Counted from the first letter of the stretch, positions 1 through 11,772 are shown. The stretch is DNA of 64,000 bases from Chiua virens (GCA_019787685.1 JAHNUO010000005.1:1240001-1304000), one strand, 5' to 3'. Notes: a model not told the origin generated them from the sequence alone. A program made the numbers and translations.

Positions 1-488
1 GGTGATTGCTCTTAGTCTCATCAGACCATACCACCTGTTTCCAGTCCTCCAGAGTCCAATATTTACATATGAGCATGGGCAAAGTCCAACCAAGCCTTGC
101 AATGCTTGGCAGAGAGTAGAGGTCATTTGAACTTGACTATAGCCTTCATACCAACTTTTTTCAAGTAACAATGAACTGTATTGGAATAAAGAGGCTGATT
201 GGTGATAGTGGAGAGGGCTTTGGTGACTTGGACTGCATTGTATGCCTTGTTACTAGAGATAAGACAAATAGCATGGTGGATATTGGCATCAGAAAGCTTT
301 GATGGATGATCTCCAATGAACTTCTGAAGGTCAGAATGCTCCTTGGAACAAAGTCTCCAGATAGCAGCAATGATAACACCTGTGCTAGAGGCAAAGGAGA
401 GAATGGAATGGCCAGAATCAAGTTGAGAGAGGATGGTATTTTTTGAGTGACAGAGAGACATCACATGATGGTAGTAGTTGAAAGACAA
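1..488 (-). pseudogene. Tc1/mariner transposase fragment, cut by window edge
   Basis: This is the N-terminal half of a Tc1/mariner transposase. The frame 488 to 123 carries the helix-turn-helix region, with blocks such as SDANIHHAICLISSNKA and VQVTKALSTITNQPLYSNTV, the usual spacing of Tc1 N-terminal DNA-binding domains. The protein continues after a TGA at about 121-123 (PLLSAKHCKAWLDFAHAH) and, after a frameshift, into WTLEDWKQVVWSDETK, which holds the first catalytic Asp of the DDE domain. The remaining catalytic domain lies to the left of position 1. The gene is dead: at least one stop and one frameshift are visible. It lies inside or beside the hAT-1 host element. Terminal inverted repeats were not identified. 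Confidence 0.85.
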
Positions 489-573
489 GAAGCATGGGAA
501 TATATTTAGACTCGGACACTATGTTCATATGTGTATCTTTGTTTGTAGAACCAATTAGCACCAACAATCCTTG
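489..573 (+). pseudogene. hAT-1 transposase, fragment 1
   Basis: Only the last few codons are recognisable: APTIL reads straight into the next hAT-1 fragment (VVLDPYYK) when the solo LTR at 574-941 and one copy of its TSD are removed. Upstream sequence to 489 is presumed to belong to the same element, but no domain is visible. Confidence 0.5.
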
Positions 574-941
574 TGTTTTATTAAGATTCTATTAAATATT
601 ATGAAGGTAACAAAACTGTTACAATGTAGTTCCTATTTTAGATTGGCCATATCTCCACAGCCACTGGGTCAAATCACATGATCCAGATACCTACATATAG
701 GTAGCCAGAAGTGTTTAATATCATGTGTTTCACCAATGCTAAGTGATATTCCCATGGGTGTTTGCAGTGCACTTCATACACTGCATTAGGGGTAGACATT
801 GTAACAGTTTTGGGAGTCACTGTATGTATAGTTGTTTCAGTACTTCCAGAGCATGGGACCTTCATAACTTCTGGAAGCAGAAGCCTTGGAAGCACTGGAA
901 CTACCTGGAATGGTCAGAACTTGTTTATACATATTCCAACA
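574..941 (-). repeat. solo LTR, Copia family Q
   Basis: On the minus strand this 368 bp segment begins TGTTGGAATATG and ends in CA. Its first 110 bp closely match the start of the 369 bp LTR at 52439-52807 (shared blocks around CATGCTCTGGAAGTACTG), and the lengths agree. It is flanked by ccttg (569-573) and acttg (942-946), a 5 bp TSD with one mismatch. Removing it restores a hAT reading frame across the junction, which confirms the borders independently. Confidence 0.82.
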
Positions 942-1062
942 ACTTGTAGTATTAGATCCATACTACAAACTGGACTACATTAAGACAGCTTGGGATGGTG
1001 CTGCTAAGCAAGCCAAAGAAGTTGGCCAAGAACTGGCACAATAAGGCTCTAAAAGTTGAGGC
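942..1062 (+). pseudogene. hAT-1 transposase, fragment 2
   Basis: The frame LVVLDPYYKLDYIKTAW followed by DGAAKQAKEVGQELAQ resembles the segment after the catalytic core of Ac/hAT transposases from agaricomycete genomes (VLDP.YKL). A stop and a frameshift follow, then KVEA is interrupted by the Copia element at 1063 and resumes at 14985 as TM-stop-HYWEDLEAE. The piece is therefore part of a hAT transposase split by later insertions. Confidence 0.75.
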
Positions 1063-1222
1063 TGAAAGCGAGTGTACTACATGAGTGGACTAGTCAGTTC
1101 CTCAGTTTCGTATAGCGAAGACTGAGGGAACAAGTCATGTCTATGGCATGTTAATGCTACTGTGGCTGTGTGATTACTAATCGTGATTGTGCATCATACT
1201 GTATCTATTGTAGTGTCCAACA
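1063..1222 (-). repeat. Copia-P 3' LTR (160 bp, short form)
   Basis: In minus sense it runs from TGTTGGACACTAC to a terminal CA. It aligns with the 5' LTR at 14710-14979 but lacks about 110 bp lying between two copies of a CAGTTTCATATAG motif in the 5' LTR. The polypurine tract abuts at 1223. Confidence 0.85.
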
Positions 1223-4200
1223 TACCCCCTCAGGACAATGCTAGGCCCAACACTTCAACCAGGTGCTCAAATGGCTCATGTGCAAGTGGCTTCAGGAGGC
1301 CATTGGCAATCATCTGCTTTGATGGCACGAACGATGTGATGAAGATGCCCTCCTTAACTTTCTCTTGGATGAAGTGATGGCTGACACCTGACATGTCGCA
1401 TTTTGAAGTGGAAGTGCAGGTCGCAGGTCAGCGAGATAGGTGGCAGTATTGTCGATATGGAGTGGTATTGCAACACCTAGTGAAGCTGATGCCAAAATCC
1501 TTGAATAGGTGTTGTATCCAAACTCCCTGTGTAGCAGCATAGGATGCAGCAGTGTATTCAGCTTCAGGTCAAGGATTTTGCACAGTTTGTTTGCTGTTTT
1601 GAGCTAGCTGAGACAGCACATGATCCAAGCTTGAATATGTATCCTGAAATCAACTGGCATGTGTCACTATCCATTGCCCAGTCAGTGTCTGACCAGCCAG
1701 TCAGTTCAAGTGCCCAGTCATCTGTCGGATCGTCGCCAAGTATGAGATGGTATGCCCAAGTGCTGGATAAGTAACAGAGTACATGGAGGGCAGCTTTCCA
1801 GTGTTTCATGCCTGGATTGGCAAAGAAACAGCCTAGGTATGAGGTGGTGAAGAGGATGTCGGGCCATGTGATCATGGAGATCCAGGTGAGGCTGCCAATG
1901 AGCTCACAGTATGGGTAAATTTTCATTCCATCGTGGTCTTCACATGTGGTGGGGCCGTTTGCAACTGAGAGTGTGATCCCAGCTTTCATTGGTGTGGTGA
2001 CTGGTACAGCCTCGAGCATTCCAAAGTGTTTGAGGACTAAGGTGATATATAGTTCATGCGAGATTGATACTGTGTGTTTGTCCCTATTATCGATGAGTTG
2101 GAAACCCATGAGCCAATCTGGGTCTTCCTCCTTCATTTCAAATGTATCATGGAGCTGTTGGCGTATGTGGGCGAGTATCTCATGTGAACTGGCAATGGAC
2201 AGCATATTGTCGACATTAATTGCAAGGATGATAATGCTGATTGCAAGGTGACAGACATAGACAGCATGGTCAGCAGGGCATTGCATGAATCCTATACCCA
2301 ATAGTTTCTTCTTCATGTGCTTGTTCTACAACCAAGTGCCCTGGTTAATTCTGTAGAGGCCACAAAGAAGTCATCCAAGTTGTGCTATGCCATCTTCAAA
2401 ACCCTCAGGTTGGCACATGTAGACCTTGGTGTCTATTTGGCTATGTAAGAAAGCACCAGTGACATCATCTTGTCCATGGAACTAGCTGTATGATGCAGCA
2501 ATGTGAAGGATGATCCAGAGGAAATCGAGGCGGACTGTGGGCACAAATGTATCAGTAAAGTCAACACCAGGGATTTGTGAAAATCCTTGCGCTATGAGAC
2601 GGGATTTGTAACGTAGGATTTCACCCCCTGGGCTGAATTTGAGGGCATAGTTCCATTGATTCCCAATCGGTTTGCGGCTGTCAGGGACTTTGTCAATGAG
2701 CATCCAAGTTCCTTGTCCCTGGAGCATTGCAATCTCCTCTTTCATTGCATTCCACCATTTTTGTGAGTCTGGACTATTTATTGCTTCTCAGAAGCTGGAG
2801 AGTACTTCATGTCCATATGCAGCAAGGCAGGCAAGTTGGGTCACAGTAGTCTCTGTGCTGTGTGTAATTGTTCCAGAACCAGTGAGTTCTCTGGTTCCAT
2901 TGCCTTCACTCTTGTGGCCTGGTGAGTACAGCGGTCTGCTCATTCTTGCGCTTCTTTCTCTTTTGAGCATCTGCAGCTTGTTTAATCCAGGATGGTTGTG
3001 TAATATGGTTGATCGTTGTGGTAATGGTAGTGGAGCTGCAGGAGGCTTTGAGATGATCTGGGATGGAGGTGTCTGTGGGCGAGATGGTAGAGTAGGCTCA
3101 GGAGGGGTAGGTTCAGATAGGAGTGGTTCTTCATTGGGTTTGGCAATGACCGGTTCAATTTGTGGTGTTGTAGCTACTCGGCGAGTGGGTTTACTCTTCG
3201 TCATGCCCTCACTTGATGGAGTAGTTGCAAGGATATCATCATCAGCTTCATGACTGAATGTTTTCTCATACACAATCACATCGTGTGATATGACGAACCA
3301 GTGTTTGGATGGTACCCAAATCTTGTAAGCTTTGATCCTTGTTTGAATCCACACCAAACTCCATCAATGGAATGGGCATCAAGCTTTTTGCTTTGGTCTG
3401 GTGGAACTCAGACATGGCAATGAGATCCAAAGATGTGAAGAGTGGAGAGATCAGGCTTCCAACCATAGTAGATTTTGTGTGGGGTTGATTTGTTGAGGGA
3501 TTTTGTAGGGCTACAGTTTCATGTGTAGGATGCATATTCATGAGCTTCAGGCCAAAAGGATTTGGACATGTTGGTGTCTTTGAGCATTGTGAGGGCATGC
3601 TTGTGCGTTGTGCAGTTCAACCATTCTGCAACACCATTTTGCTGTAGCATATAGGGGGCAGATAGCTCATGTATGATCCCTTTTGACTTGAACCATTTCA
3701 TGAGATTCTCCTATACAAATTCACCCCCTTGGTCAGAGCAAACAATCTTCACCTTTCAATCATGCGAGGTTTCAAGTTGGGTAATGAGGTCTTTAATTGC
3801 CATGGGTGCTTATCCTTTGACTTTAGATATTTCTTCCATCCCTTCTGGCTATGGTCATCTACAACTACTAGCACGTAGGTAAATCTAGTAATGGAATGGT
3901 GAAGTGGTCCTTGTAGGTCCAGTCGGTCGAGTATTTTGGATGAGCAGTTTGTGGCAGTGCAAGGGAATGGGGCTTGGGGATGTTTCCCTTTTGTGCATCC
4001 ATTGCAGGGGCTAAGGCTCCCAAGCTAGTTGATGGCAAATTAAATATTTTAGTCCACTTTCGCCCAGATAGGATAAGTGGCAATGCCATAGGTCAAGATC
4101 AGAGGTAGAGAGTATAGCAGCAAAGGCAATGTGGAATGGGAGGGATGATGCAGGGGTGATGATGCAGTTGTCCATGTAAAGTCCATGGTGTAATTTGCCT

Positions 4201-4530
4201 TCAGTGATTTTCTCCCTGTTGGGTTGACTGATAGACATGTGGCCATTGGCTTTCATGATTACCATTCCCTTTTTGTCCATTTGGCTCTCCAAGATCAGGT
4301 TGTTGCATGCATTGGGTGCATAGCATATATCTCATAGTGTGATAATGCAGTCTTTTTGTCCCTTGATGCTGACGAGAATTGCAACTGATCCAGTACCGAG
4401 AACACGTAGCTGTGGGCCTTCTGAGTGGATGCCCTTGATGATGTCGTCTCAGGGTGTGAAGGTGGTAAATGCCGATTTAATGGTACATATGTGGGTGGTA
4501 GATCCGCCGTCAAGTACCCATCCAAAACAC
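1223..4530 (-). pseudogene. Copia-P pol (protease-integrase-RT-RNase H), decayed
   Basis: Copia domain order is clear on the minus strand. The protease region around 4490-4530 reads VLDGGSTTHMC (DGG in place of DSG). A GAG_pre-integrase motif DLWHCHLSYLGESGLKYL lies near 4100. The integrase core near 3600-3700 has QQNGVAEWLN, related to the usual QNGVAERLN. RT runs from about 2745 (GVDFTDTFVPTVRLDFL) to about 2200, where the catalytic YVDD has become NVDN. RNase H ends at 1565 with SDTDWAMDSDTCQLISGY and SSKQQTNCAKS. The reading frame changes at least five times and contains stops. Integrase and the linker (2788-3598) are split between two frames. Gag is 8.9 kb away because of the Helitron-bearing insertion. 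Confidence 0.9.
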
Positions 4531-4569
4531 AAGTGACATCAGCAAATCACTCCCCCTATATACAGCTCT

Positions 4570-4593
4570 GTACAGCTCTGTACAGAGCTGTAC
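4570..4593. repeat. perfect 24 nt palindrome, possible Helitron 3' hairpin
   Basis: The 24 bases are exactly self-complementary, built from GTACAGCTCTG and its reverse complement, with a further partial CAGCTCTGTA copy just to the left. It lies near the expected 3' end of the minus-strand Helitron. The distance to the nearest CTRR-T is about 40 nt, longer than the usual 10-12 nt, so the role is uncertain. Confidence 0.5.
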
Positions 4594-4750
4594 AACTCCA
4601 CAGTCCCACAGCCAGGCCCCCCTCTGTACAGACTATATAGAAAATGCACTAAAAGTATAGAATTACAATCAGCCCTCTTATTCTCATGACTGCCAATGTA
4701 CTACACTAATTATTCCATTGCACTATTATAGAGTATGTACATTTCTAATT

Positions 4751-5125
4751 CTAATCTTTCACCTTGCTTGGCAAGGTCATTTCCCCATGTTGGGTTCGTG
4801 TGCAAAATGTCCATAGTAGTAAATAAATAATGTAATCCATGTCCAGTGTGCACCAACGTTGACAGTAGGTGTCGCAATCAAATCTCAACTGAAAATCTTT
4901 GGCTTGTTCGCCTGGAATCACCACATCCATCCCCAAATTGTCTCTGGAATGAAAGAGGATAAAATCTCCAAATGCATATACAGTACCTGATAGAAAATAG
5001 AAGCAATCACCATGCATTGCAGGTATTGCGAATGTGAAAAATTGTAGGAAGCCCAGATGATTAAACTTTGCCTTAGGTTTGTGTGCCAAAATTGCCACTG
5101 CATGATGGACATGAGGATGCTCCAT
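4751..5125 (-). CDS. hypothetical 124-residue ORF downstream of Helitron helicase
   Basis: An uninterrupted minus-strand frame beginning MEHPHVHHAVAILAHKPKAK and ending LPSKVKD. It starts about 110 bp after the Helitron helicase stop and is read in the same direction. I do not recognise a domain. It is rich in aromatic residues and has no clear signal peptide or membrane segment. It could be a captured host gene fragment, an accessory Helitron ORF or a chance frame. The frame is open in a region where neighbouring genes carry stops, which slightly favours a real or recently real gene. Confidence 0.35.
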   Translation of the reverse strand: MEHPHVHHAVAILAHKPKAKFNHLGFLQFFTFAIPAMHGDCFYFLSGTVYAFGDFILFHSRDNLGMDVVIPGEQAKDFQLRFDCDTYCQRWCTLDMDYIIYLLLWTFCTRTQHGEMTLPSKVKD

Positions 5126-7284
5126 TGAAACATTTATTCATTACATCAATGACCACTATAACATGTAGGTTCTCTTTTACTTTGAATCATATTGACCTAC
5201 ATTGTACATTTGAGTCATCAATTGCTCCTGTCGCTTTCACTGGATTTCCTCCTCTCTGAGTTCCTCTGATGGATGGTGCGTAAACAAAGCCTCTTCAAAG
5301 TCTCTCAATAACCGAATGGATTGCAAATCGTGTGTTCGTGATAATGCGACGCATGCATTGAAAGGACTCAAAGAAAACTTGAGGTCTTTCCTATATCCAC
5401 TATCATTTTCTCAATTGTTTGTCCTTGCGCTTTGTAGTCTGTGAAAGCATATGCTGGTGTGATAGGAAACTGACAACATGTAATACATGTCCTTGGTTTT
5501 GATCTGACATAGAACATATGCAGAAGGGGAGCCAGAGGTATCTCCCCTTCCTCTAGCCCAGCCAAAGGAGGAATCGAGGAACGCCCACACATTTTGAGGA
5601 TCAACCACATGGGTGGATAGGATAGTATAATCTTTTCTCTTTGGCTTTCATGGATTTGATGGATCGATTCACATGGATCGAGAATGATGTCCTGTATGAC
5701 ACCTCAAGAACCATTCGTTAGATTCATCAAGATTGAAATATTTTCTGTCACCATCACCTTCATGCCTATCGCGAGCTCGCATTGTGTAGGCAAGTCCCCA
5801 GTGTCATTCATCAGCATTTTGGCAATGACCAATTGTTGTTGTAGCGACAATGGACCTTCAGAAGTGGTGTCTTCGCCACGTACAATAAAACAATGATTGT
5901 TTGAGTCCACGCAATGTTTTCTCAAAGCCATCTTGTTCCATTGTGTTCAAACACTATTTCGTGGAGTGATAAGAATTGCTTCTTTCCAGGGGGGGTGGGT
6001 GAAGTCAGGGACGGATGTGTGGCCCATTTGTCACTCTGAGTGCGTTGAACAGGAAGACCTGCCCATGAATGCAAAGTGGAACTGCATATGTTACTTGCTG
6101 CTATACCAGTTGTAGTAGTCTTTGCCAATTTATCACCTAACTTGTTCTGTTCATAGCAGCTTGAAATAGCATTGAGTAAATGAGTTTTGCCAGTCCCTCC
6201 CTCATCCAAGATGAGAATTCGAAGCTGAGGTGGATTTCCACCTCCTGATAATGTCTGCAGATGGTTTGACACGATATTGTACGTGATAAATTGCTTTCGT
6301 GTCAGCATTGATGAAACTGAATCATCAACCTGCATTCTGCTTGAATCACCAGAATTCAGTGTAACCGTTTCAGGATCGGAAACCAGTATGGTGTCTTGTC
6401 CAAGGGAGACAGTCCCAACATCGTGTATGTTCTTATTCTCTGCATCATTTTTATTGCCCGTTTGTTTGATAACTGTCATCCAGTCATTATATTGATCAAG
6501 ATCTTTCTCCTTTCCATAGTGTATTTGAGCTTCGAATTTGGAGTCCATCTGAGTGTCATTGACATCGAATAGTCCTGTTTCGTTTGCTATGTCCAGCGCA
6601 ATTTGGGCATACAGTTGCTTGCGAGCAGAAAATTGGTGTTCGATAGCATTATCAATATCTTCCTCTGTTATCTCCACTTCCTCCTGTGCGTAAAGTGGTG
6701 TTTCTTCATCTCCTTCTGTTGGCATTTCATCTAATCTCTCTCTAGCTCCCAGAGTTACCACAGCCCACTCTGTTGACAAAGAGTCTGATTCGTGCACTTC
6801 ATGTGCCATATCAGAGCATTCATAGTAATACTGGATGTTGTCAATGAAATCTGATACAGTAGAAGGTGCAGTGCTCATAAAGATCTGAAAAGCAGTCGAA
6901 AAGGATTCGGTGGGATGTTTCAGGTCTGTCAATTGTCTCCAAGGTTTCAGCAAGGCTAAAACGGAAGCACAATAGAGGGAATATGTTTCAGGTTCATTTG
7001 CACAGTGGAAACCATTTTCCAGGAAAATAGGGCAGAACATCGTGATTCTCAGCATGGAGAACATGACAGTGACTTGATCGGGATGAAGATGATTGATAGG
7101 GAATCTAAGCATTCCACTTGCGCAGTGGTACAAGGTCACCATCTGCCAATTTAGGAGCATCATAGGTATTGACAAAGAAATCAAGAAAAGACAAGTCTTC
7201 AAGAGATCCCCTCGATCAATGTAGTCTCATATGTGCATCTCGCAACTGAACTCCATTGTCAGTGACTTCAACTTCCACTAACTC

Positions 7285-7340
7285 CTAGATTAATTAACAA
7301 TTTCAGAACATACTCATCATAAATTCATGCATTCACTTAC
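7285..7340 (-). other. intron of Helitron Rep/helicase gene (56 bp)
   Basis: In minus sense it starts GTAAGTGAATGC and ends TTAATTAATCTAG. Removing it joins SDADKP to ELVEVEVTDNG in one frame. A 56 bp GT-AG intron fits basidiomycete intron size. Confidence 0.7.
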
Positions 7341-7882
7341 AGGCTTGTCTGCATCACTTATACTCGTTTTAACAACTGAACTATTGCAAAGTTGTGGATA
7401 TATCTCCTTGAGCTTGCTGATTACAGGCCAAATGTATATGGGTTGAAAGTGGTGAGAGACGAGACTGATCTCCCCAGTTCATCAAATAGTCCCATAACTT
7501 CAGGTGCACTAAATTCTTGATCGGGCCTGACTCAGAGTGTTTGCACATTTTTGCAACATCTTTTTGTTCTTCATCAATAAGTCATCAGTATTAATGTATT
7601 TTGGTTGCTCAAAAGCAAGAGACTTTGCCAAAAGAGCAGATGTATTGGAAGAATGATGCTGACGTTTAGCTGCGTAATTTGTGATATAAAATGTGATATG
7701 CTTCGTTTGAGCTCCGTTTGAGATGAGCTTCATATCATGATTAGACTTGATACAATCAAGAATATTAGGAACCCAATTGTTGACCATTCCCATGCTCTGC
7801 TGAGGCCCCCAGTTTCCATCTTCGTTAATCCATGCCGTATTGGCTATCGGAAATGGTACATGACGTTTACACAACAAGTGTC

Positions 7883-7932
7883 CTGCAGACAATTGACTTA
7901 GAGTAAGTGCAATTAGTTTATGAAGATATTAC
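7883..7932 (-). other. intron of Helitron Rep/helicase gene (50 bp)
   Basis: In minus sense it starts GTAATATC and ends TGTCTGCAG, with ACTCTAAG as a possible branch region. Splicing joins CMVVVK to GHLLCKRHVPFPIA in frame and removes a stop. Confidence 0.7.
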
Positions 7933-7958
7933 CTTTGACAACGACCATACATCCAGGT

Positions 7959-8513
7959 TGTCATATACCGCTCCGTTCTCCGTTCCTCCGGATATAACTC
8001 CGTTTCTCTTAGACGATAACTCCGGGTCGATCTCCCTCAGGACGCAACTCCGCAACCCCGGACCTCCGTTACGTATATATGTTTCCTCCTTTTATATTAG
8101 TACATAACCTGTGTCTCGCTTATGAGCACAGCTCCGGCTTTCTCAGTACCCGACTTACCTCCGGCTATGTAGTTTCCCGATCTTCCGTCTTACTCAGTTC
8201 TTACCAACTCCGTTACTAATCTCCATTCCACTCCGAGTATATAAACTGTAGTACCATGACTGTGTACCCTTAGTCTGAATATTAGTTTATTGTACGACTC
8301 ACTCCGAACACTCCGTAAGACCTTGACGGTCTTTACTCCGCTCGACTCCACTTTATGTGTTGAGTCATATATCTACCTCCGTTTTCCGCACGTCCGAAAT
8401 ATAGGGACAGACTGTGACAAGGGCGCACCACATACGGTGAAGCCAAGTCCCGTCTGACGTTACAACTCCGGAGATCCGGAGTTGGCTACCTCCGAGTCGC
8501 ACGGTCTCTAACA
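7959..8513 (+). repeat. young CpG-rich solo LTR (family S) inside the Helitron gene
   Basis: A 555 bp segment beginning TGTCATATACCGCTCCG and ending CTCTAACA, flanked by the perfect 5 bp TSD caggt (7954-7958 and 8514-8518). Its base use is unlike everything around it: about 17 CTCCG motifs, many CpGs and few stretches of decay. A decayed copy in the opposite orientation lies at 59541-60116. It has no coding capacity. Orientation is arbitrary because no internal region is present. It lies in the Rep gene between the HUH region and the central domain. Confidence 0.88.
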
Positions 8514-11083
8514 CAGGTCCACACTTATGAACTTGAACTGAATCTACAAGCTTGTGTCATAACTGGGCGCGATCCTTTTTGAAGGAACTAGATCGTGGAT
8601 CAACTGGACGTGAATATGAAGCAGCACCACGAGAGGTGATCTCCATGCAATCTTCAGGAACCAGGGGTTCAAAATCGCCACGGATGTTGACTTCTATAAA
8701 CTGAGAAACTTGTTTTCAGAATACTACATCTGAGAGCAACTTCTTCATTCGTTTTGCAGTCAGCGCACCACTTAACCAGAGCAACATATGAAGGTGCAAT
8801 GTTCCTCAACCTTGTGCCTCAACTGTCCCAATGTATCCTTCTATCTCACCAAAAATTCCTTCCTTGCGATGAATGCGCCCTTCAGAAGAACTGATGCCAA
8901 GGACTGTTTCCAGTATGGTGTTTGCAATCAAGTGAAAAAAATGTGCTGCCGCATAGGGATCCCAAGCAATTTGAATTGCATGATCATGGCAGTCGGGACC
9001 ACTTGATGAACAGAAGTTGTCTAGATCTATCTCTGCTCCCGCCAAAACTTGCACAATGGGATCATGCACATCACTCGGATTCAATATCAACCAAAGCGAT
9101 GGAGGATTCTTCTTCATCACCATTCCCCATACCAAGGAGCAAATTTTCAGTCAGGATTCATCTGTTCCCATGACCTTGCAATGAACAGCAGACAATTTTT
9201 TTTTCAATGCGCAGATTGTAGGATTGCTCAATGGTTAGTTATGGTCTTCTTCAACACTGGCTTGTTTCAGATCTTCTACTGTGAGATAAGCAAACGACTC
9301 TTGATGGAGTTGGAAATCCTGTCTCCAAACTTGAAGTACTGCTGAACGACAGACTTGACCCTTCTGAATAACCCTGAAAACTTGAAAGACGAAGTGGAGA
9401 TCAAATCGAAAACGTTGATCAGCATATCATAACGCCCATGCTGCTTGGGTCTCATACAACAATGCTTCATGCCGTTCAACTTCAAAACCTCCAAGAGCAT
9501 AAGCAAACAACCACAGAAAGGATCCTAAAAGATAGGTTCAGATCATCTGCATCTCCAATAGATAGTTCTCCTGCTTGATTGTGTCGAGCATATTCTTGAA
9601 CAAATGTACCACCTCTCCTAACAGCATATGTTTCGTTTGTAGAAAATGAAGCATTCACAAGTGCTTGTGCAAATACTCTATCGTCATTAAGATCTGATAC
9701 AGCTGAATCCAAAACACCAAAGGCTTGAATAGGAATCATTTTAGGGTCACTGCCTTGCCAAAATGAAGATGTTGAAACTTTCTGGAACATGAACTATACT
9801 CACTTTCTGTATCATATTCATCGTCTTCCATAGTGCCTGCTCATTCAGTTTCCAAAGCTTGAAAATCCTCTGACTTCTGCATGATTGCCATTATTTCATC
9901 TGGCATGCTATGTTCCGGAAGAAGCGCAAGATTTCTGTCTGAAATCTCGATGTTTGTATACAAGGGGTTTTCGCATTTTAGAAACAACAGCGCATTATGC
10001 ACATGGGCTCAATTGACAGTAAGAAGAGATGGCATGTACTGATCAGGAGTATTCTTCGGCCCAATGATGGTGACCGCAATAACAGATGTGAGAATAGAAG
10101 GTGATGGCGATAACAGAGTACCCTCTACCATAGATGTAACACCTTGAGTATTCATCCGATATGTTGATACATTTCCTTGCAAACCACTATTAAGCATTGA
10201 CACATCCCAACCTCGCCCCCCCTTTTTTTGGGATATAGTTTCACAACATAGACTGGCTGGATAGTAACAAGCGACCAAGATACGTTCAGGTAACGTTAAC
10301 ATCGAAAGCTCTGAAGGAATGTCCCCAAGCCACAGATTATTCGCAAGCAACAATGGAGGTGTTTTTTTCTGATCAATATATTTTTGACAAGATCGATAAA
10401 CACAACCCAGAAGTTGATCTTTTTCTCGATAAAGTGCCGCATTATAGACAACCATACCTTCCACAAGCAGCTGCCAAGGATGATGAATAAAAGGAGTCAA
10501 AAGTTCTTGTGTGGAAAGCGTGATAGATCCATCTCTTTCGTTTCCTGTTTGAAAAACTCGCCAGCACAGATAAGACAGGACACTTGTGCAACAGCCTCAT
10601 TACCTGTTAACTGTTTAGATCACTTCAAAAATTCACCTGAAAACTCACTGGTGTGATCAATAAACTGCTCAACGCATGATCTATGCACATTCTCCCTAAC
10701 ATCTACCATAAACTTGTCCTCTGAGTCTCCTTGTTTGTCATCCACCCGTGCTCTCTTGATCGATTTTTGAGTATCTTCTGCTGTTTGACGTCGTTTCTGT
10801 GAAACCACATCAACCACAAGATTTTGACTTGGCTCGTGAAGGCGAACAGCTTCAAATAAGGTCTCTCGAGCACGTAAATCATGACAAGGAAAATGTGTCT
10901 CAGCAAGAGCATTGACTATCTCCTGCTTCAATAACTGTGAAAATAACTGTGTCAGTTCACCATCACTGATCATCGATGAACATTCAAATGAATGATGTAC
11001 ATTTCAGAAAACTGCTGACTCACCATTGACAGAATCCGTCTCTGCTACAAAACAAAGTGAGTGGGACTAGATACAAAAACGAC

Positions 11084-11747
11084 ATGCTGGTTGATGAAGG
11101 AGGATCTAAAGCAATCCGCTTCTCTCGAAGCATCTTTGAAAAAAGAGTATGTAAACTCACTTAACAAATTGTCCTTCACTTCAATCCCTACAGGAACATG
11201 TGATCATTACACCTGCCAGTCACTCCCAAACTGTGTACTTAGCTGACTTGACAGAACCAGGTAAGTTTTCCCTACAACTATTTACAAATTTAATATTGAT
11301 TCCGTTTCGTCAGAAAAAGAAACAGCCGAGTCTGAGTCTTCCGAAGATGAACAACCTACAGTGGAAGAGATGGATGAAGAAACCAAGAACTGGAACGTTC
11401 CCAATGAAATGGATTCTGATCTGGAAAAAATCAAACCTACATACCGAGCACAACCACTGAGGGTGTACCTAGACAACAAATTCGTTGAGCCTCACCTAGT
11501 CAATGAGGCACTTGCGAACTCCCTTGTGGAAGTCGCATTCACAATCCACCACATACACATTAAAAACAATGAGAGCAACCAAGACTCTTTCCGCACTGCA
11601 AATAGAACAAGTGACTGTACTAAAGAAGGCTGCCGCTTCCACAATCTCATCAAACGCCCATGCCGGTCCACTCGTGACCCATCAAAAAAAAATTTCTACT
11701 TCCAAAATTTCTACCACTGTGTCTCAAGACATGGCTGGACCAAGTAA
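11084..11747 (+). CDS. unrecognised intron-containing gene divergent from Helitron Rep
   Basis: A plus-strand gene starting about 110 bp from the Rep/helicase start and pointing the other way. From ATG 11084 the frame reads MLVDEGGSKAIRFSRSIFEK. A 47 bp intron at 11147-11193 (GTATGT...CTACAG) and a 53 bp intron at 11261-11313 (GTAAGT...CGTCAG) both splice in frame, giving EHVIITPASHSQTVYLADL and then an acidic stretch ESESSEDEQPTVEEMDEE. The tail contains QPLRVYLDNKFVEPHLVNEA. After about 11590 a second frame (QIEQVTVLKKAAAST, open to 11772) may be the true C-terminus, so a frameshift or third intron is possible. I do not recognise a family. Two clean introns in frame argue that it is or recently was a real gene, perhaps carried by the Helitron. 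Confidence 0.55.
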
Positions 11748-11772
11748 AAAACTGCTCTCAAACTCTCGATGA

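Larger units (their letters stand above)
5237..10973 (-). pseudogene. Helitron Rep/helicase (HUH endonuclease plus PIF1-like helicase), damaged
   Basis: This would encode the rolling-circle transposase. From the N-terminus: a region with VHRSCVEQFIDHT; the fungal Helitron N-terminal domain around 10010-10500 (PPLLLANNLWLGDIPSEL); YAVRRGGTFVQEYARH near 9600; a Helitron-like N/Rep domain at 8806-9135 (PPSLWLILNPSDVHDPI); then the HUH metal site GTLHLHMLLWL near 8780, with a TGA just before it. A Cys-rich block (HKCGPGC) precedes intron 7883-7932. YITNYAAK lies near 7700 and MNWGDQSRLSP near 7470. The helicase has Walker A EGGTGKTHLL (about 6190), FTDYKAQGQTI (about 5430) and FNACVALSRTHD (about 5350), ending at TGA 5237-5239. 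Several frameshifts, a few stops and a solo LTR at 7959-8513 make this copy inactive. Confidence 0.9.
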
